From: Bacillus_BD oryzisoli
GTDB taxonomy: Bacteria > Bacillota > Bacilli > Bacillales > Cytobacillaceae
DNA length: 64,000 bases
Reading direction: 5' to 3'
Assembly (NCBI RefSeq): GCF_036670025.1
Contig: NZ_CP137640.1
Coordinates: 4,746,001-4,810,000, forward strand
Part shown: piece by piece, positions 8,349 through 16,886 of the stretch
Layout: the number at the start of each line of letters is the position of its first letter
How positions within the stretch are numbered: the stretch's first letter is position 1
Translations under genes and position numbers: made by a program
The notes under the pieces: generated by a model
The model's database searches: none
What the model was told of the DNA's origin: nothing
What the model saw: only the letters and a program-made list of their open reading frames with translations

Positions 8349-8927
8349 TTAATCTTCATCATCATAGTCTATTTCAATGACCGCTCCTGTAAACGCATTG
8401 ACATCAACTTCTGCTTCTCCACGATTTGTATGAAGTTCAACTTGATATTTTAGAATACCGTCATCATGTTCCTTTTTAATCCCAGTCATTTTTCCATTTA
8501 CTGCTTTTTCGGCAATTGCAATGGCTTCTGTATCAGAAATTGCTGCTGCTGTTGTCTTGGTATTTTCTGCTGCAACTGAATCATCATCATGATCATCGTC
8601 ACGATCATCGTCGTCAAAACCATCATCGTTCTGCTTTACTGAAGATGTTTTACCTGTAACAGCATCAATATAGATATCATAATCCATCCTATCCTTTTCA
8701 ATTTCCACTTCATAATAGGATTTCCCAACCTTTGTTTCTAAATCAATACTTTCAACTATTCCATCAACTTCTTTAAGAGCAATCGTTTCTGCTTTTTCCA
8801 TTGTGATGAATCCTTTTTTGCTTTGATCAACTTGTGTATTTGTTTCATTTTTTGCAGCAACTGCTGCAATAGAACCTCCCAAAATAACCGCTGCACTTAC
8901 AACTCCAATGAATACTTTCTTTTTCAT
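8349..8927 (-). CDS. Secreted/anchored PepSY-domain protein (YkoI-like)
   Basis: About 192 residues from the third of three consecutive ATGs (8927), which best fits the GGAGG ribosome site eight bases upstream. An N-terminal hydrophobic segment (VFIGVVSAAVILGGSIAAVAA) is a signal peptide or anchor. Two PepSY repeats follow, each ending in a D-x-x-TG-type strand (YIDAVTGK and DVNAFTGA). They are joined by a very acidic Asp-rich linker (DDDDRDDDHDDD). PepSY domains bind or inhibit extracellular proteases, or act as sensors. The gene belongs with the second PepSY gene and the two-component genes upstream, resembling ykoGHI of B. subtilis. The acidic linker might bind cations. Confidence 0.85.
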   Translation of the reverse strand: MKKKVFIGVVSAAVILGGSIAAVAAKNETNTQVDQSKKGFITMEKAETIALKEVDGIVESIDLETKVGKSYYEVEIEKDRMDYDIYIDAVTGKTSSVKQNDDGFDDDDRDDDHDDDSVAAENTKTTAAAISDTEAIAIAEKAVNGKMTGIKKEHDDGILKYQVELHTNRGEAEVDVNAFTGAVIEIDYDDED

Positions 8928-9040
8928 CATCATTTCCTCCTTGTACTCATTTCCTGTTCCTTACACTATCAATATATCCTTGAAAAATGAGAACAAGGGG
9001 AAAGATAGATTAGAAAATGATGAGAATTAGCGTAAAAAAG

Positions 9041-9634
9041 TTAATCATCATCATCATCGCTACCGTCATCATCCCAGGTCAGCGATTTAACCTCACCAGT
9101 AATAGCATTAATTTCTACTATTGCTTCACGGCCATCAGTCGTTTCGATATCAACAAAATAATAAGTAATCCCATTTACATTCTCTAGTTCTACATCATCG
9201 ACGGTACCTGCCACCTGTTCCAGTGCAAGCGTTGCTGCTTCCTCCTCTGTCAAACTTTTCGACACGTTTCCCTCATCTTGTACAGGTGGTTCACTTGATT
9301 TAGTTGGTTCTACAGGCTTAGGCTGTTCTTCCGGAATCATTGTTTCATCCTTTTGTTTGATCTGTTTTAAAGAAGCTACTTCACCTGTTTCTCTATTAAT
9401 AATGATCTCGTAAATTCCTGTACTTTTTTCTAATTCCATTACAAATAGATTATTTTTTTGATGGATCTTATTTACCTTGCCTGTATAGCGCTCTTCTGTA
9501 ATTGCCTGAGCCTCCTGCTTCGTCAATACATCAGCACTTGTAAAAATAGGACCTGCTATTTTATTAAATAAGAAGAACAGGACAATGATGACACCCGCTA
9601 CACATCCAGTCCAAAGCAATAGCTTTTTTTTCAT
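9041..9634 (-). CDS. Membrane-anchored PepSY-domain protein
   Basis: 197 residues with an N-terminal membrane helix (LLLWTGCVAGVIIVLFFLF), an external PepSY-like domain, a Pro/Glu-rich linker, a second PepSY domain (TLALEQVAGTVDDVELEN ... INAITGEVKSL) and an Asp-rich C-terminal tail. GAGGTGAG precedes the ATG. It lies 69 bases downstream of the sensor kinase gene on the same strand and 113 bases upstream of the other PepSY gene. An extracytoplasmic role linked to the adjacent sensor is plausible but inferred. Confidence 0.85.
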   Translation of the reverse strand: MKKKLLLWTGCVAGVIIVLFFLFNKIAGPIFTSADVLTKQEAQAITEERYTGKVNKIHQKNNLFVMELEKSTGIYEIIINRETGEVASLKQIKQKDETMIPEEQPKPVEPTKSSEPPVQDEGNVSKSLTEEEAATLALEQVAGTVDDVELENVNGITYYFVDIETTDGREAIVEINAITGEVKSLTWDDDGSDDDDD

Positions 9635-9703
9635 TTTCTCACCTCAAATCAACCTGTTTCACTTATTATGCATGACAAAAATGAGAATCCCATGAGAATG
9701 ATT

Positions 9704-11059
9704 CTACTTGGCATGGGGCAGTTCAATTCTAACAGTTGTACCAACACCCTCAAGACTATCAATAGAAAGCCTGGAATTCATTGCATCGGTAAGTTCCTTA
9801 GCGAGGGAAAGGCCAAGACCCGTCCCCCCCATCTGTCTACTTCTTGCTTTATCGACACGATAAAAACGATCAAATACTTTATTCAAATCCTCTTTTGGAA
9901 TCCCTACGCCTCTATCCGCAATTTGAATAAAAGGATTCCCATCCTGTATGCCAACTTCAACGGTAATAACATCTTCGCTGTATTTTTTCGCATTATCTAA
10001 AATGATATAGGTAAGCTGTTTTAACTTTTGCGGATCAGAAAGAACAGTAATACCTTCCTGCTGCACATGAAAGCAAATCTCCCGCTGATAGGCATTTTCA
10101 AACGTCTGAACTGTTTGTCTGACATGTTCTTCAAGATCAATCGTTTCAAATTGGATATCCCATTCCTCATTATGCTTAGCAAGTAACAATAATTGTTCGA
10201 CCATATCCTTCATCCGGACAGCTTCAGAATGAATGGCTTCAATTGACTCATGGAAAATTTCAGGTTCCTCAAACCCTCTTCTTTTCATTAGGCTGGCATA
10301 ACTCTCAATGATGGTTAAAGGGGTTCTAAGCTCATGAGAAGCATTCGCAACAAATTGGTCCTGCTTTTGGAAATTCGCTTCTAATAAATCCATCATATGG
10401 TTAAACGTCTCACCCATTTCATATAATTCATCCTTTGAACGGGATTCGAGCTGAATCCGTTTAAAATGGCCTTTTTTCCGAATTTCAGTCATCGTTTCAA
10501 TCAATGATGTAATCGGATTTGTAATCACATTACTGAGCAGCCGGCTGGACACGAACAGCGGAATCATAGTGATAATCGTGACGGATAAAAGAACGAGCCT
10601 TAAAATGACCAAATCATCAACAGCACTTTGAATATTTTTCATGATTTGTAGATTAACAATTTTCCCATCCGCCCCTATCGTTGGAATTGATTGAAATAAA
10701 TAAGTATGATCCTTATAAGAAATTTTTTCTCTTACTTCTTTCTCATAGTATTGTACTTCCCGGCTGCTCAGTTCTTTTTCAGAAGGAGAAGTGACGAGAG
10801 ATAGACGTTTTTGCTCCGAAGATACGATTTGAATCATTCCGTTTATCGGAACATAGGCACGAAGCAGTTCATCTGTCTTAATTGCCCCCAAGGACTCACT
10901 TATGCCATCGACAATTTTTTCCCCTTCCGCTTGGGCCTGTTCTTTTTCTCCTTCCAAAATTAAATAGCTAAAAACAAAATAAATGGAAAAATTGATCAAG
11001 ACAAATAAACCGATAAAAAGAAAAGTGGTTGAAAAATTGATTTTTTGGCGAAGCTTCAT
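9704..11059 (-). CDS. ykoH: Sensor histidine kinase, YkoH-like
   Basis: 451-residue membrane histidine kinase. Two membrane helices (about residues 10-35 and 150-172) bracket an extracellular sensor domain; a HAMP region follows. The H-box FVANASHELRTPLT carries H242, and the ATP-binding boxes are N (DNAKKYSEDVI), G1 (DRGVGIPKEDL), F (FDRFYRVDKARS) and G2 (GGTGLGLSLAKEL). The start overlaps the response-regulator stop by four bases, so the pair is translationally coupled. The N-terminus MKLRQKI and the PepSY neighbours suggest the YkoH group; CssS/ArlS-like kinases are the alternative. Signal unknown. Confidence 0.88.
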   Translation of the reverse strand: MKLRQKINFSTTFLFIGLFVLINFSIYFVFSYLILEGEKEQAQAEGEKIVDGISESLGAIKTDELLRAYVPINGMIQIVSSEQKRLSLVTSPSEKELSSREVQYYEKEVREKISYKDHTYLFQSIPTIGADGKIVNLQIMKNIQSAVDDLVILRLVLLSVTIITMIPLFVSSRLLSNVITNPITSLIETMTEIRKKGHFKRIQLESRSKDELYEMGETFNHMMDLLEANFQKQDQFVANASHELRTPLTIIESYASLMKRRGFEEPEIFHESIEAIHSEAVRMKDMVEQLLLLAKHNEEWDIQFETIDLEEHVRQTVQTFENAYQREICFHVQQEGITVLSDPQKLKQLTYIILDNAKKYSEDVITVEVGIQDGNPFIQIADRGVGIPKEDLNKVFDRFYRVDKARSRQMGGTGLGLSLAKELTDAMNSRLSIDSLEGVGTTVRIELPHAK

Positions 11060-11754
11060 TTTCCTTCCCTCAATACATAACCGACCCCGCGAACGGTATG
11101 AATTAATGGATCAACATGAGCCAGGTCTATTTTTTTACGAATATAACGGATATAGACATCCACAACATTGGTATCTCCATAATAATCATAGCCCCAAACT
11201 GCTTCAATGATTTGTTCCCTGCTAAGGACCTGATGTTTATTTTTTAGTAAGTAGACAAGAAGATCAAACTCCCGCGGCGTCAGTTCAATTTGGTTGTCAC
11301 CCCTTGTTACAAGCCTTGTTTTTTCATTCACACTCAAATCTGCTATTTGCAGGGCATCTGTTTCCTCTGCTTGCGATTGTACGGAAGGCTTCAGTCTTAA
11401 AGCAGCGCGAATCCTTGCCAGCAATTCTTCAATTTGAAATGGCTTTGTGATATAGTCGTTTGCCCCTAAATCAAGTCCTGAAACTTTATCTTCAACGGAG
11501 CTTTTCGCCGTCAGCAGGATGACAGGAGTATACGCATCCTGGGTCCGAATCCGCCTTAGTAGTTCAATTCCGCTGATTCCCGGCAGCATTACATCCAGCA
11601 AAATTAAATCCCATTTTTGATTTTGATATAATTCAAACCCTTTAAGGCCGTCATTTGCTTTTCCTACTTCATACCCTTCATAGACAAGCTCAAGCTCTAA
11701 TAAACGCAATATTTTCTCCTCATCTTCAACAACTAGTATCGAGTTCTTTGTCAC
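11056..11754 (-). CDS. ykoG: OmpR/PhoB-family response regulator, YkoG-like
   Basis: 232-residue regulator with a receiver domain (phospho-acceptor D54 in LILLDVMLPG, acidic pair D11/E12, ITKPF lysine) and a C-terminal winged helix (LTPREFDLLVYLLKNKHQVLSREQI, then RYIRKKI and HTVRGVGYVLR). The start is GTG with GGAGG upstream. It heads the operon regulator-kinase-PepSY-PepSY and probably regulates its own operon. Assignment to YkoG rests on gene context as well as similarity. Confidence 0.88.
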   Translation of the reverse strand: MTKNSILVVEDEEKILRLLELELVYEGYEVGKANDGLKGFELYQNQKWDLILLDVMLPGISGIELLRRIRTQDAYTPVILLTAKSSVEDKVSGLDLGANDYITKPFQIEELLARIRAALRLKPSVQSQAEETDALQIADLSVNEKTRLVTRGDNQIELTPREFDLLVYLLKNKHQVLSREQIIEAVWGYDYYGDTNVVDVYIRYIRKKIDLAHVDPLIHTVRGVGYVLREGK

Positions 11755-11849
11755 TTAGTTACCTCCATTTTCAGAAAAATCATTTATCCTTATCATAACC
11801 GATTAGCATGATGTATTCATGCAGGGAGAAAATTATTGTTAATAAACCA

Positions 11850-11880
11850 AAGAGGCTAACGTTTATCTGTCAGCCTCTTC
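11850..11880 (-). terminator. Terminator of the men operon
   Basis: On the minus strand GAAGAGGCTGAC pairs with GTTAGCCTCTT and is followed by TGGTTTATT. It lies directly downstream of menE, so menE is the last gene of this operon. Confidence 0.75.
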
Positions 11881-11892
11881 GTATAATTAGCG

Positions 11893-13362
11893 TTATTCAT
11901 TTAATAACTTACGAAGCTCTCTCCGTAAAATTTTCTTGCTGGCATTACGCGGAATGTCATCGACAAAATAGATTTCCTTAGGTATCTTATACTTGGCAAG
12001 CCTTTCTTCACAATAGCTAGTAATATCGCTTACCACTACCGATGCTTTTCTAACTAAAAATGCAACCGGAATCTCCCCCCATTTATCATCCTGTTTGCCG
12101 ATAACACCAGCATCTTTAATAGCCGGATGAGAGGTTAGTACCCCTTCAATTTCTGCCGGATAAATATTTTCTCCTCCAGAAATGATCAAATCAGACCGCC
12201 GATCAAGAACAAATAAAAAGCCGTCCTCATCCAAATAGCCGATGTCTCCCGTGTGAAGCCAGCCTTCATGCAAAGATTTAGTAGCTGATTCTCTATTCAG
12301 ATAACCTGTAGTAACATTTGGTCCTTTGACTACAATTTCACCTGGTTCGTTTGCAGCGGCTTCTTTGCCGTCTTGGATAATTTTTATTTGAGAAGGAAAA
12401 AGCGGTTTTCCCGCTGAACCTAGTTTTCGAAAGCTATCTTCTGGTGAAAGGGTAACTATTTGCGATGATGTTTCAGTCATCCCATATGTTTGAAATACGG
12501 GAATTTCTTTTTCAATACATCTCTCCAAAAGCGCCAATGATGCAGGTCCGCCGCCCAGCAGCATACAGCGAAAGCGTTTCGGAAGCCGTTCATTCTCTAG
12601 TTGATCGAGAATCATCGTCAGAGTTGTACTGACAACAGACATAATGGTTACCTGTTCGTCACGAATATCACTAATCGTCTCATTAACATCAAATCTTTCA
12701 TACAAAACGATTTTCATGCCATAGATGATACTCTTCATTAAAATGGAATAACCACTAATATGAAACAGTGGGACCGTACACAGCCAGCAATCATTTTCAT
12801 GCAGGCCTAAATTTAAGGCAGAGCCTGTTGCACTCCACCAGTGATTACCATAAGTTTGGATTACTCCTTTGGGATAACCGGTAGTACCTGATGTGTACAT
12901 GATGGTACAAATTTCGTCTAAATCGATTTCTTCTATTATTTGCGGCTCTTCAAACGAAGATTGAATCAAATCTTCCTTCGTGAAAACAGATAAAGCCGGC
13001 AGACTTCTGCTTATGTTCTCCAGCTTATCATGAAACAGTTCCTCACTTAGGAAAAAGGCAGCTTTGGAATCGTTGATTTGCCAAATAATCTCGTCTGCTG
13101 TAAGGCGATTATTTAATATTACAGCCCGTACCCCAATGAGCTGCAGGGCAAGCAGAATCACGACAGAGTCAACATGGTTCTTTAATAATACAGCCGTAAA
13201 CTGTTTGTTCCTGATTCCAATTGCTGTTAATTTACCAGCTATTTTGTAAGCATTATGATACAGCTTGGCAAAGGAGATCGATTCCCCTTTAAAAATGATT
13301 GCCGGCCTTTCAGGAGTTAAATAGGCCCTCTTTTTCAGCCAATTCGGCATCGATTGTTTCAA
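11893..13362 (-). CDS. menE: o-Succinylbenzoate--CoA ligase
   Basis: Acyl-CoA synthetase that converts o-succinylbenzoate to its CoA thioester with ATP in menaquinone synthesis. About 489 residues. The AMP-binding core MYTSGTTGYPKGV is clear, followed by YGMTETSSQ, GWLHTGDIGYLDEDG and the C-terminal RNASKKILRREL lysine motif. I place the start at TTG 13362, with AAGAGGG eight to nine bases upstream; GTG 13371 abuts that site and the later ATG would also give MPNWLKKRA. It lies downstream of menB. A menC gene, which follows menE in B. subtilis, is absent here. Confidence 0.92.
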   Translation of the reverse strand: MKQSMPNWLKKRAYLTPERPAIIFKGESISFAKLYHNAYKIAGKLTAIGIRNKQFTAVLLKNHVDSVVILLALQLIGVRAVILNNRLTADEIIWQINDSKAAFFLSEELFHDKLENISRSLPALSVFTKEDLIQSSFEEPQIIEEIDLDEICTIMYTSGTTGYPKGVIQTYGNHWWSATGSALNLGLHENDCWLCTVPLFHISGYSILMKSIIYGMKIVLYERFDVNETISDIRDEQVTIMSVVSTTLTMILDQLENERLPKRFRCMLLGGGPASLALLERCIEKEIPVFQTYGMTETSSQIVTLSPEDSFRKLGSAGKPLFPSQIKIIQDGKEAAANEPGEIVVKGPNVTTGYLNRESATKSLHEGWLHTGDIGYLDEDGFLFVLDRRSDLIISGGENIYPAEIEGVLTSHPAIKDAGVIGKQDDKWGEIPVAFLVRKASVVVSDITSYCEERLAKYKIPKEIYFVDDIPRNASKKILRRELRKLLNE

Positions 13363-13468
13363 GTTTTTCACCCTCTTAAGAAAAACAGCCTGATGGATTT
13401 ACCACCAAGCTGTTGCACTTTTTGTCAAATTGAAAAGTTGTTTTGTTAGTGTTCAGACCCCGATGTCA

Positions 13469-14287
13469 TTAAGGAAAACGAGGGAACTTATCAAAGTCTG
13501 GCTGACGTTTTTCTTTGAATGCGTCACGGCCTTCTTTTGCTTCCTCTGTTGTATAATAAAGAAGTGTTGCATCGCCGGCAAATTGTTGAATTCCAGCTAA
13601 TCCGTCAGTATCCGCATTAAATGCAGCTTTTAAGAAACGAATGGCAGTTGGACTCTTTTCAAGAATCTCTTCACACCATTTAATTGTTTCTTCTTCGACT
13701 TGATCAAGCGGTACAACTGTATTTACAAGGCCCATGTCTAATGCTTCCTGTGCATTATATTGACGGCATAGATACCAAATTTCACGGGCTTTCTTATGAC
13801 CGACAATTCTTGCTAAATAACCGGATCCATAGCCTGCATCAAAGCTTCCGACCTTTGGACCTGTTTGACCAAAAATGGCATTATCAGCTGCAATGGTTAA
13901 GTCACAAACAATATGTAATACGTGTCCGCCGCCAATTGCATATCCTTTTACCATGGCGATTACCGGCTTTGGAATGACACGAATTAAGCGCTGCAGGTCA
14001 AGCACATTTAAACGCGGAATTTGATCCTCGCCTACATAGCCGCCATGGCCACGCACTTTCTGGTCTCCGCCTGAACAAAAGGCTTTATCTCCCGCACCAG
14101 TTAAGATAATAACGCCTACACTTGAATCATCACGTGCATATGCAAAAGCATCGATTAATTCCATTACTGTTCTTGGCGTAAAAGCGTTATGAACATGCGG
14201 ACGGTTAATCGTAATTTTAGCCATTCCGTTATACGTTTCATAAATAATTTCTTCGTATTTACGTCCAGCAACCCATTCTACTGTCAT
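13469..14287 (-). CDS. menB: 1,4-Dihydroxy-2-naphthoyl-CoA synthase
   Basis: 272-residue crotonase-fold enzyme that closes the second ring of naphthoquinone by Dieckmann condensation of o-succinylbenzoyl-CoA. Signature regions: oxyanion-hole FCSGGDQKVRG, GYAIGGGHVLH, and the GQTGPKVGSFDAGYGSGYLAR block with catalytic Asp and Tyr. The ATG at 14287 has AAGGAGGAG upstream; the longer frame to 14326 would overlap the ribosome site. Length and sequence are typical of Bacillus MenB. Confidence 0.95.
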   Translation of the reverse strand: MTVEWVAGRKYEEIIYETYNGMAKITINRPHVHNAFTPRTVMELIDAFAYARDDSSVGVIILTGAGDKAFCSGGDQKVRGHGGYVGEDQIPRLNVLDLQRLIRVIPKPVIAMVKGYAIGGGHVLHIVCDLTIAADNAIFGQTGPKVGSFDAGYGSGYLARIVGHKKAREIWYLCRQYNAQEALDMGLVNTVVPLDQVEEETIKWCEEILEKSPTAIRFLKAAFNADTDGLAGIQQFAGDATLLYYTTEEAKEGRDAFKEKRQPDFDKFPRFP

Positions 14288-14322
14288 AATAACTCCTCCT
14301 TCGTCAATGTTAGTAAGATTTC

Positions 14323-15132
14323 TCAAAAATTTGACAAAAACTCACTTACTATTGTACCAAATTTTTCAGGTTGTTCCACATGAATCGCATGCCCGGATTC
14401 TTTAATGTTTTTCCACTGTGCATGCTTCATCATTTTTACCATTTTATCAGCGATTAAGCAAAACTTTTGATCCTGGTCACCTGTGAGCAGAAGTGTCTCA
14501 ATCTCCAGCTCTTGCAGCTTGTCCCACCAGGAAGGCTGCGCTCCTGTTCCCATGCCCAATAAACTATTGCTAAGTCCGATAACCGAGTTTTGCAGACGCT
14601 GCTTTCTTATCTCTTGCTGCTTATGAATTGGCATCTTCTTTTGCGTTGAAAAAAGAGGAATATTCCCCCAATACTTAACAAAGCTCTCGATGCCATTTTC
14701 CTGTATAAAACGACTAAGGTTTTCATCTTGAATCCGGCGGGTTTCCCGCTCCTCTTCGGAAGCCAATCCGGGTGATGCACTCTCTAAAATTAGCTTATGT
14801 ACGTATTCGGGATAAAGGAATGAAAAACTTAATGCAAGTCTTCCACCCATAGAGTACCCTAATACATCAGCCTTTCCAATTTCCAATTGATCGAGAATTT
14901 TTCTTATATCCTTTGAAACGGATACGCTCTCATACCGCTGGACATCCTTTGGTGAAGCTGATTTGCCATGACCGATAATGTCAACTGCAATGACCTTATG
15001 ATCCTTACTCCATTGTGAAAAAAATGGCTTCCAGGTTGTTGAATCCCCTGTAAAACCATGTAATAAAAGCAAAGGGAAACCTTCACCTATGCTCTCAACA
15101 TGATAGTGAATGCCATCAATCGTTACATTCAT
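14323..15132 (-). CDS. menH: SHCHC synthase (alpha/beta hydrolase, MenH)
   Basis: 269-residue alpha/beta-hydrolase that eliminates pyruvate from SEPHCHC to give 2-succinyl-6-hydroxy-2,4-cyclohexadiene-1-carboxylate. The nucleophile is S94 in VLGYSMGGRLA, the oxyanion region is LLLHGFTGD, and the catalytic histidine lies in SGHAIHVEQP near residue 248. The start overlaps the menD stop by one base (TGATG), which places it in the men operon and separates it from generic hydrolases. B. subtilis calls this gene ytxM/menH. Confidence 0.93.
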   Translation of the reverse strand: MNVTIDGIHYHVESIGEGFPLLLLHGFTGDSTTWKPFFSQWSKDHKVIAVDIIGHGKSASPKDVQRYESVSVSKDIRKILDQLEIGKADVLGYSMGGRLALSFSFLYPEYVHKLILESASPGLASEEERETRRIQDENLSRFIQENGIESFVKYWGNIPLFSTQKKMPIHKQQEIRKQRLQNSVIGLSNSLLGMGTGAQPSWWDKLQELEIETLLLTGDQDQKFCLIADKMVKMMKHAQWKNIKESGHAIHVEQPEKFGTIVSEFLSNF

Positions 15133-16886
15133 CAGGCATTCTCCTTTTCAAGCATGGAGTTTATTTCCTGGGAAACAAATTTCCACAATTTTCGGTGTTC
15201 AGCTGCATTACTTTCTCGATTCGTTACAATTTCAATGACGCGCAGCCCCTCTTTATTTCTATCCTGTAATAGTGTCTCGGAAAACTGATCCCAGTTAGAA
15301 ATAGATGTAAATTGTCCTCCATACATCTCAACTGCCTTACTGAAGTCCAAATCCAACGGAGTGCCAAACAGGAGTTCAAAATGCTTTGGATGTGAAGCCT
15401 GAGGTAAAAATGAGAAAATACCACCGCCATTATTGTTAATTAATAAAATCGTGATATTAACGTTTTGAAGCTTCGCAGCAACAAGTCCATTTAAATCATG
15501 GAAGAAAGTTAAATCACCAAGAATCAAATAAAGGGGCTGATGGATCGTTCCCACACCTAGTGCGGTTGAAACCGTACCGTCAATTCCATTTGCTCCACGG
15601 TTCGCGAAAACTTTCATGCTTTTTTCGTTAAGGTGATAGAAGGAATCTAAGTCACGTATTGGCATACTGTTTCCGACAAAGATTGCCGCTTCCTCAGGAA
15701 GTAATTCGGCCAGCTGATGAAAAAGCTTCCCTTCATTTAACTCTTCTGCTTTATCAATCGTATCGATTAAATTCTTCGTAAATGAGTTTACATTCTTCCA
15801 CTTCTCGAAATAATCTGATTCGGGCATTGCTTCCATTCTCATCGTCATTTCTTTACAGAAAAGTGTTTCCTGACAGTAAACCATTTCCGTTGACACCAAT
15901 GCTGGGTCTCTCCAGCCAATTCCACCGTCAATCACCAACTGCTGTACCTCATAATTTTCCTTCATAAAGATGGTTAAAGCTTTTGATACCGGCATCGAGC
16001 CGAAACGAATAATCAGATCCGGCTTCAAAGCTTCTTTTGCCAAATCATTTCGTAAAAATCCATCATACGTATCAATGATTGTTTTACCGTTATGAACCCC
16101 GCTCCGTAGCTGGGAAAGAGGATCAGCTAAAATAGGAAACTGATATTTTTCAGCAAATGCTGTGACTGCCTCAGCAAAGCCGTTTTCTTCCATTTGTCCG
16201 CAAACAATGATCCCCCGCTTGGTTGTTCTGATCCTTTCGGCATAAGAATCAAATTCATCCTTACGTAAGGATACAGTCGGCTGTTGGATTTTCACATATC
16301 CATTCACTCGTTCCTTTTGTCTAAATAACTGATCATCATCAAGATTTGGAATAAGCGGTTCACGTAAAGGAAAGTTTAAATGCACCGGACCCGATGGTGC
16401 CTGGGTGGCAGCAGCTACAGCTCTCGCACAAACCATGCGGGCGTAACGAATCATTTCCTTAGTGGATTCCGGCGGCGCCATCTCAACAAACCATTTTACA
16501 TGCTTTCCATAAAGATGAATTTGATCGATTGCTTGAGGCGCTCCTACATCACGCAACTCATGAGGCCGGTCAGCTGTTAAAACAACTAATGGTACACGCG
16601 AAATATTTGCTTCGACAATAGCCGGATAATAGTTAGCCGCAGCAGTTCCAGACGTACATAAAAGAACAGTCGGCCTTTTTGCTGCTTTAGCTATTCCTAA
16701 CGCAAAAAACGCAGCTGATCTTTCATCTACATGGATATGAAGCTTTAAACCCGGATGTTCGGCCATCACCATCGCAATCGGTGTTGACCGTGAACCAGGA
16801 CTGACAACGACATCCGTAACACCGGACTGTACAAGTTCTGCTACAAAAGAAGCTATATAGCCTGTTAGTGCTTCCTGATGATTCAT
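15132..16886 (-). CDS. menD: SEPHCHC synthase (thiamine diphosphate enzyme)
   Basis: 584-residue ThDP-dependent enzyme that adds 2-oxoglutarate-derived succinic semialdehyde to isochorismate. The N-terminal Pyr domain has DVVVSPGSRSTPIAMVMAEHP and the conserved glutamate in HVDERSAAFFALG. The C-terminal PP domain holds GDLTFFHDLNG and ILLINNNGGGIFSFLPQ, the diphosphate/Mg site. The start overlaps the menF stop by four bases, so the operon is tightly coupled. Confidence 0.95.
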   Translation of the reverse strand: MNHQEALTGYIASFVAELVQSGVTDVVVSPGSRSTPIAMVMAEHPGLKLHIHVDERSAAFFALGIAKAAKRPTVLLCTSGTAAANYYPAIVEANISRVPLVVLTADRPHELRDVGAPQAIDQIHLYGKHVKWFVEMAPPESTKEMIRYARMVCARAVAAATQAPSGPVHLNFPLREPLIPNLDDDQLFRQKERVNGYVKIQQPTVSLRKDEFDSYAERIRTTKRGIIVCGQMEENGFAEAVTAFAEKYQFPILADPLSQLRSGVHNGKTIIDTYDGFLRNDLAKEALKPDLIIRFGSMPVSKALTIFMKENYEVQQLVIDGGIGWRDPALVSTEMVYCQETLFCKEMTMRMEAMPESDYFEKWKNVNSFTKNLIDTIDKAEELNEGKLFHQLAELLPEEAAIFVGNSMPIRDLDSFYHLNEKSMKVFANRGANGIDGTVSTALGVGTIHQPLYLILGDLTFFHDLNGLVAAKLQNVNITILLINNNGGGIFSFLPQASHPKHFELLFGTPLDLDFSKAVEMYGGQFTSISNWDQFSETLLQDRNKEGLRVIEIVTNRESNAAEHRKLWKFVSQEINSMLEKENA

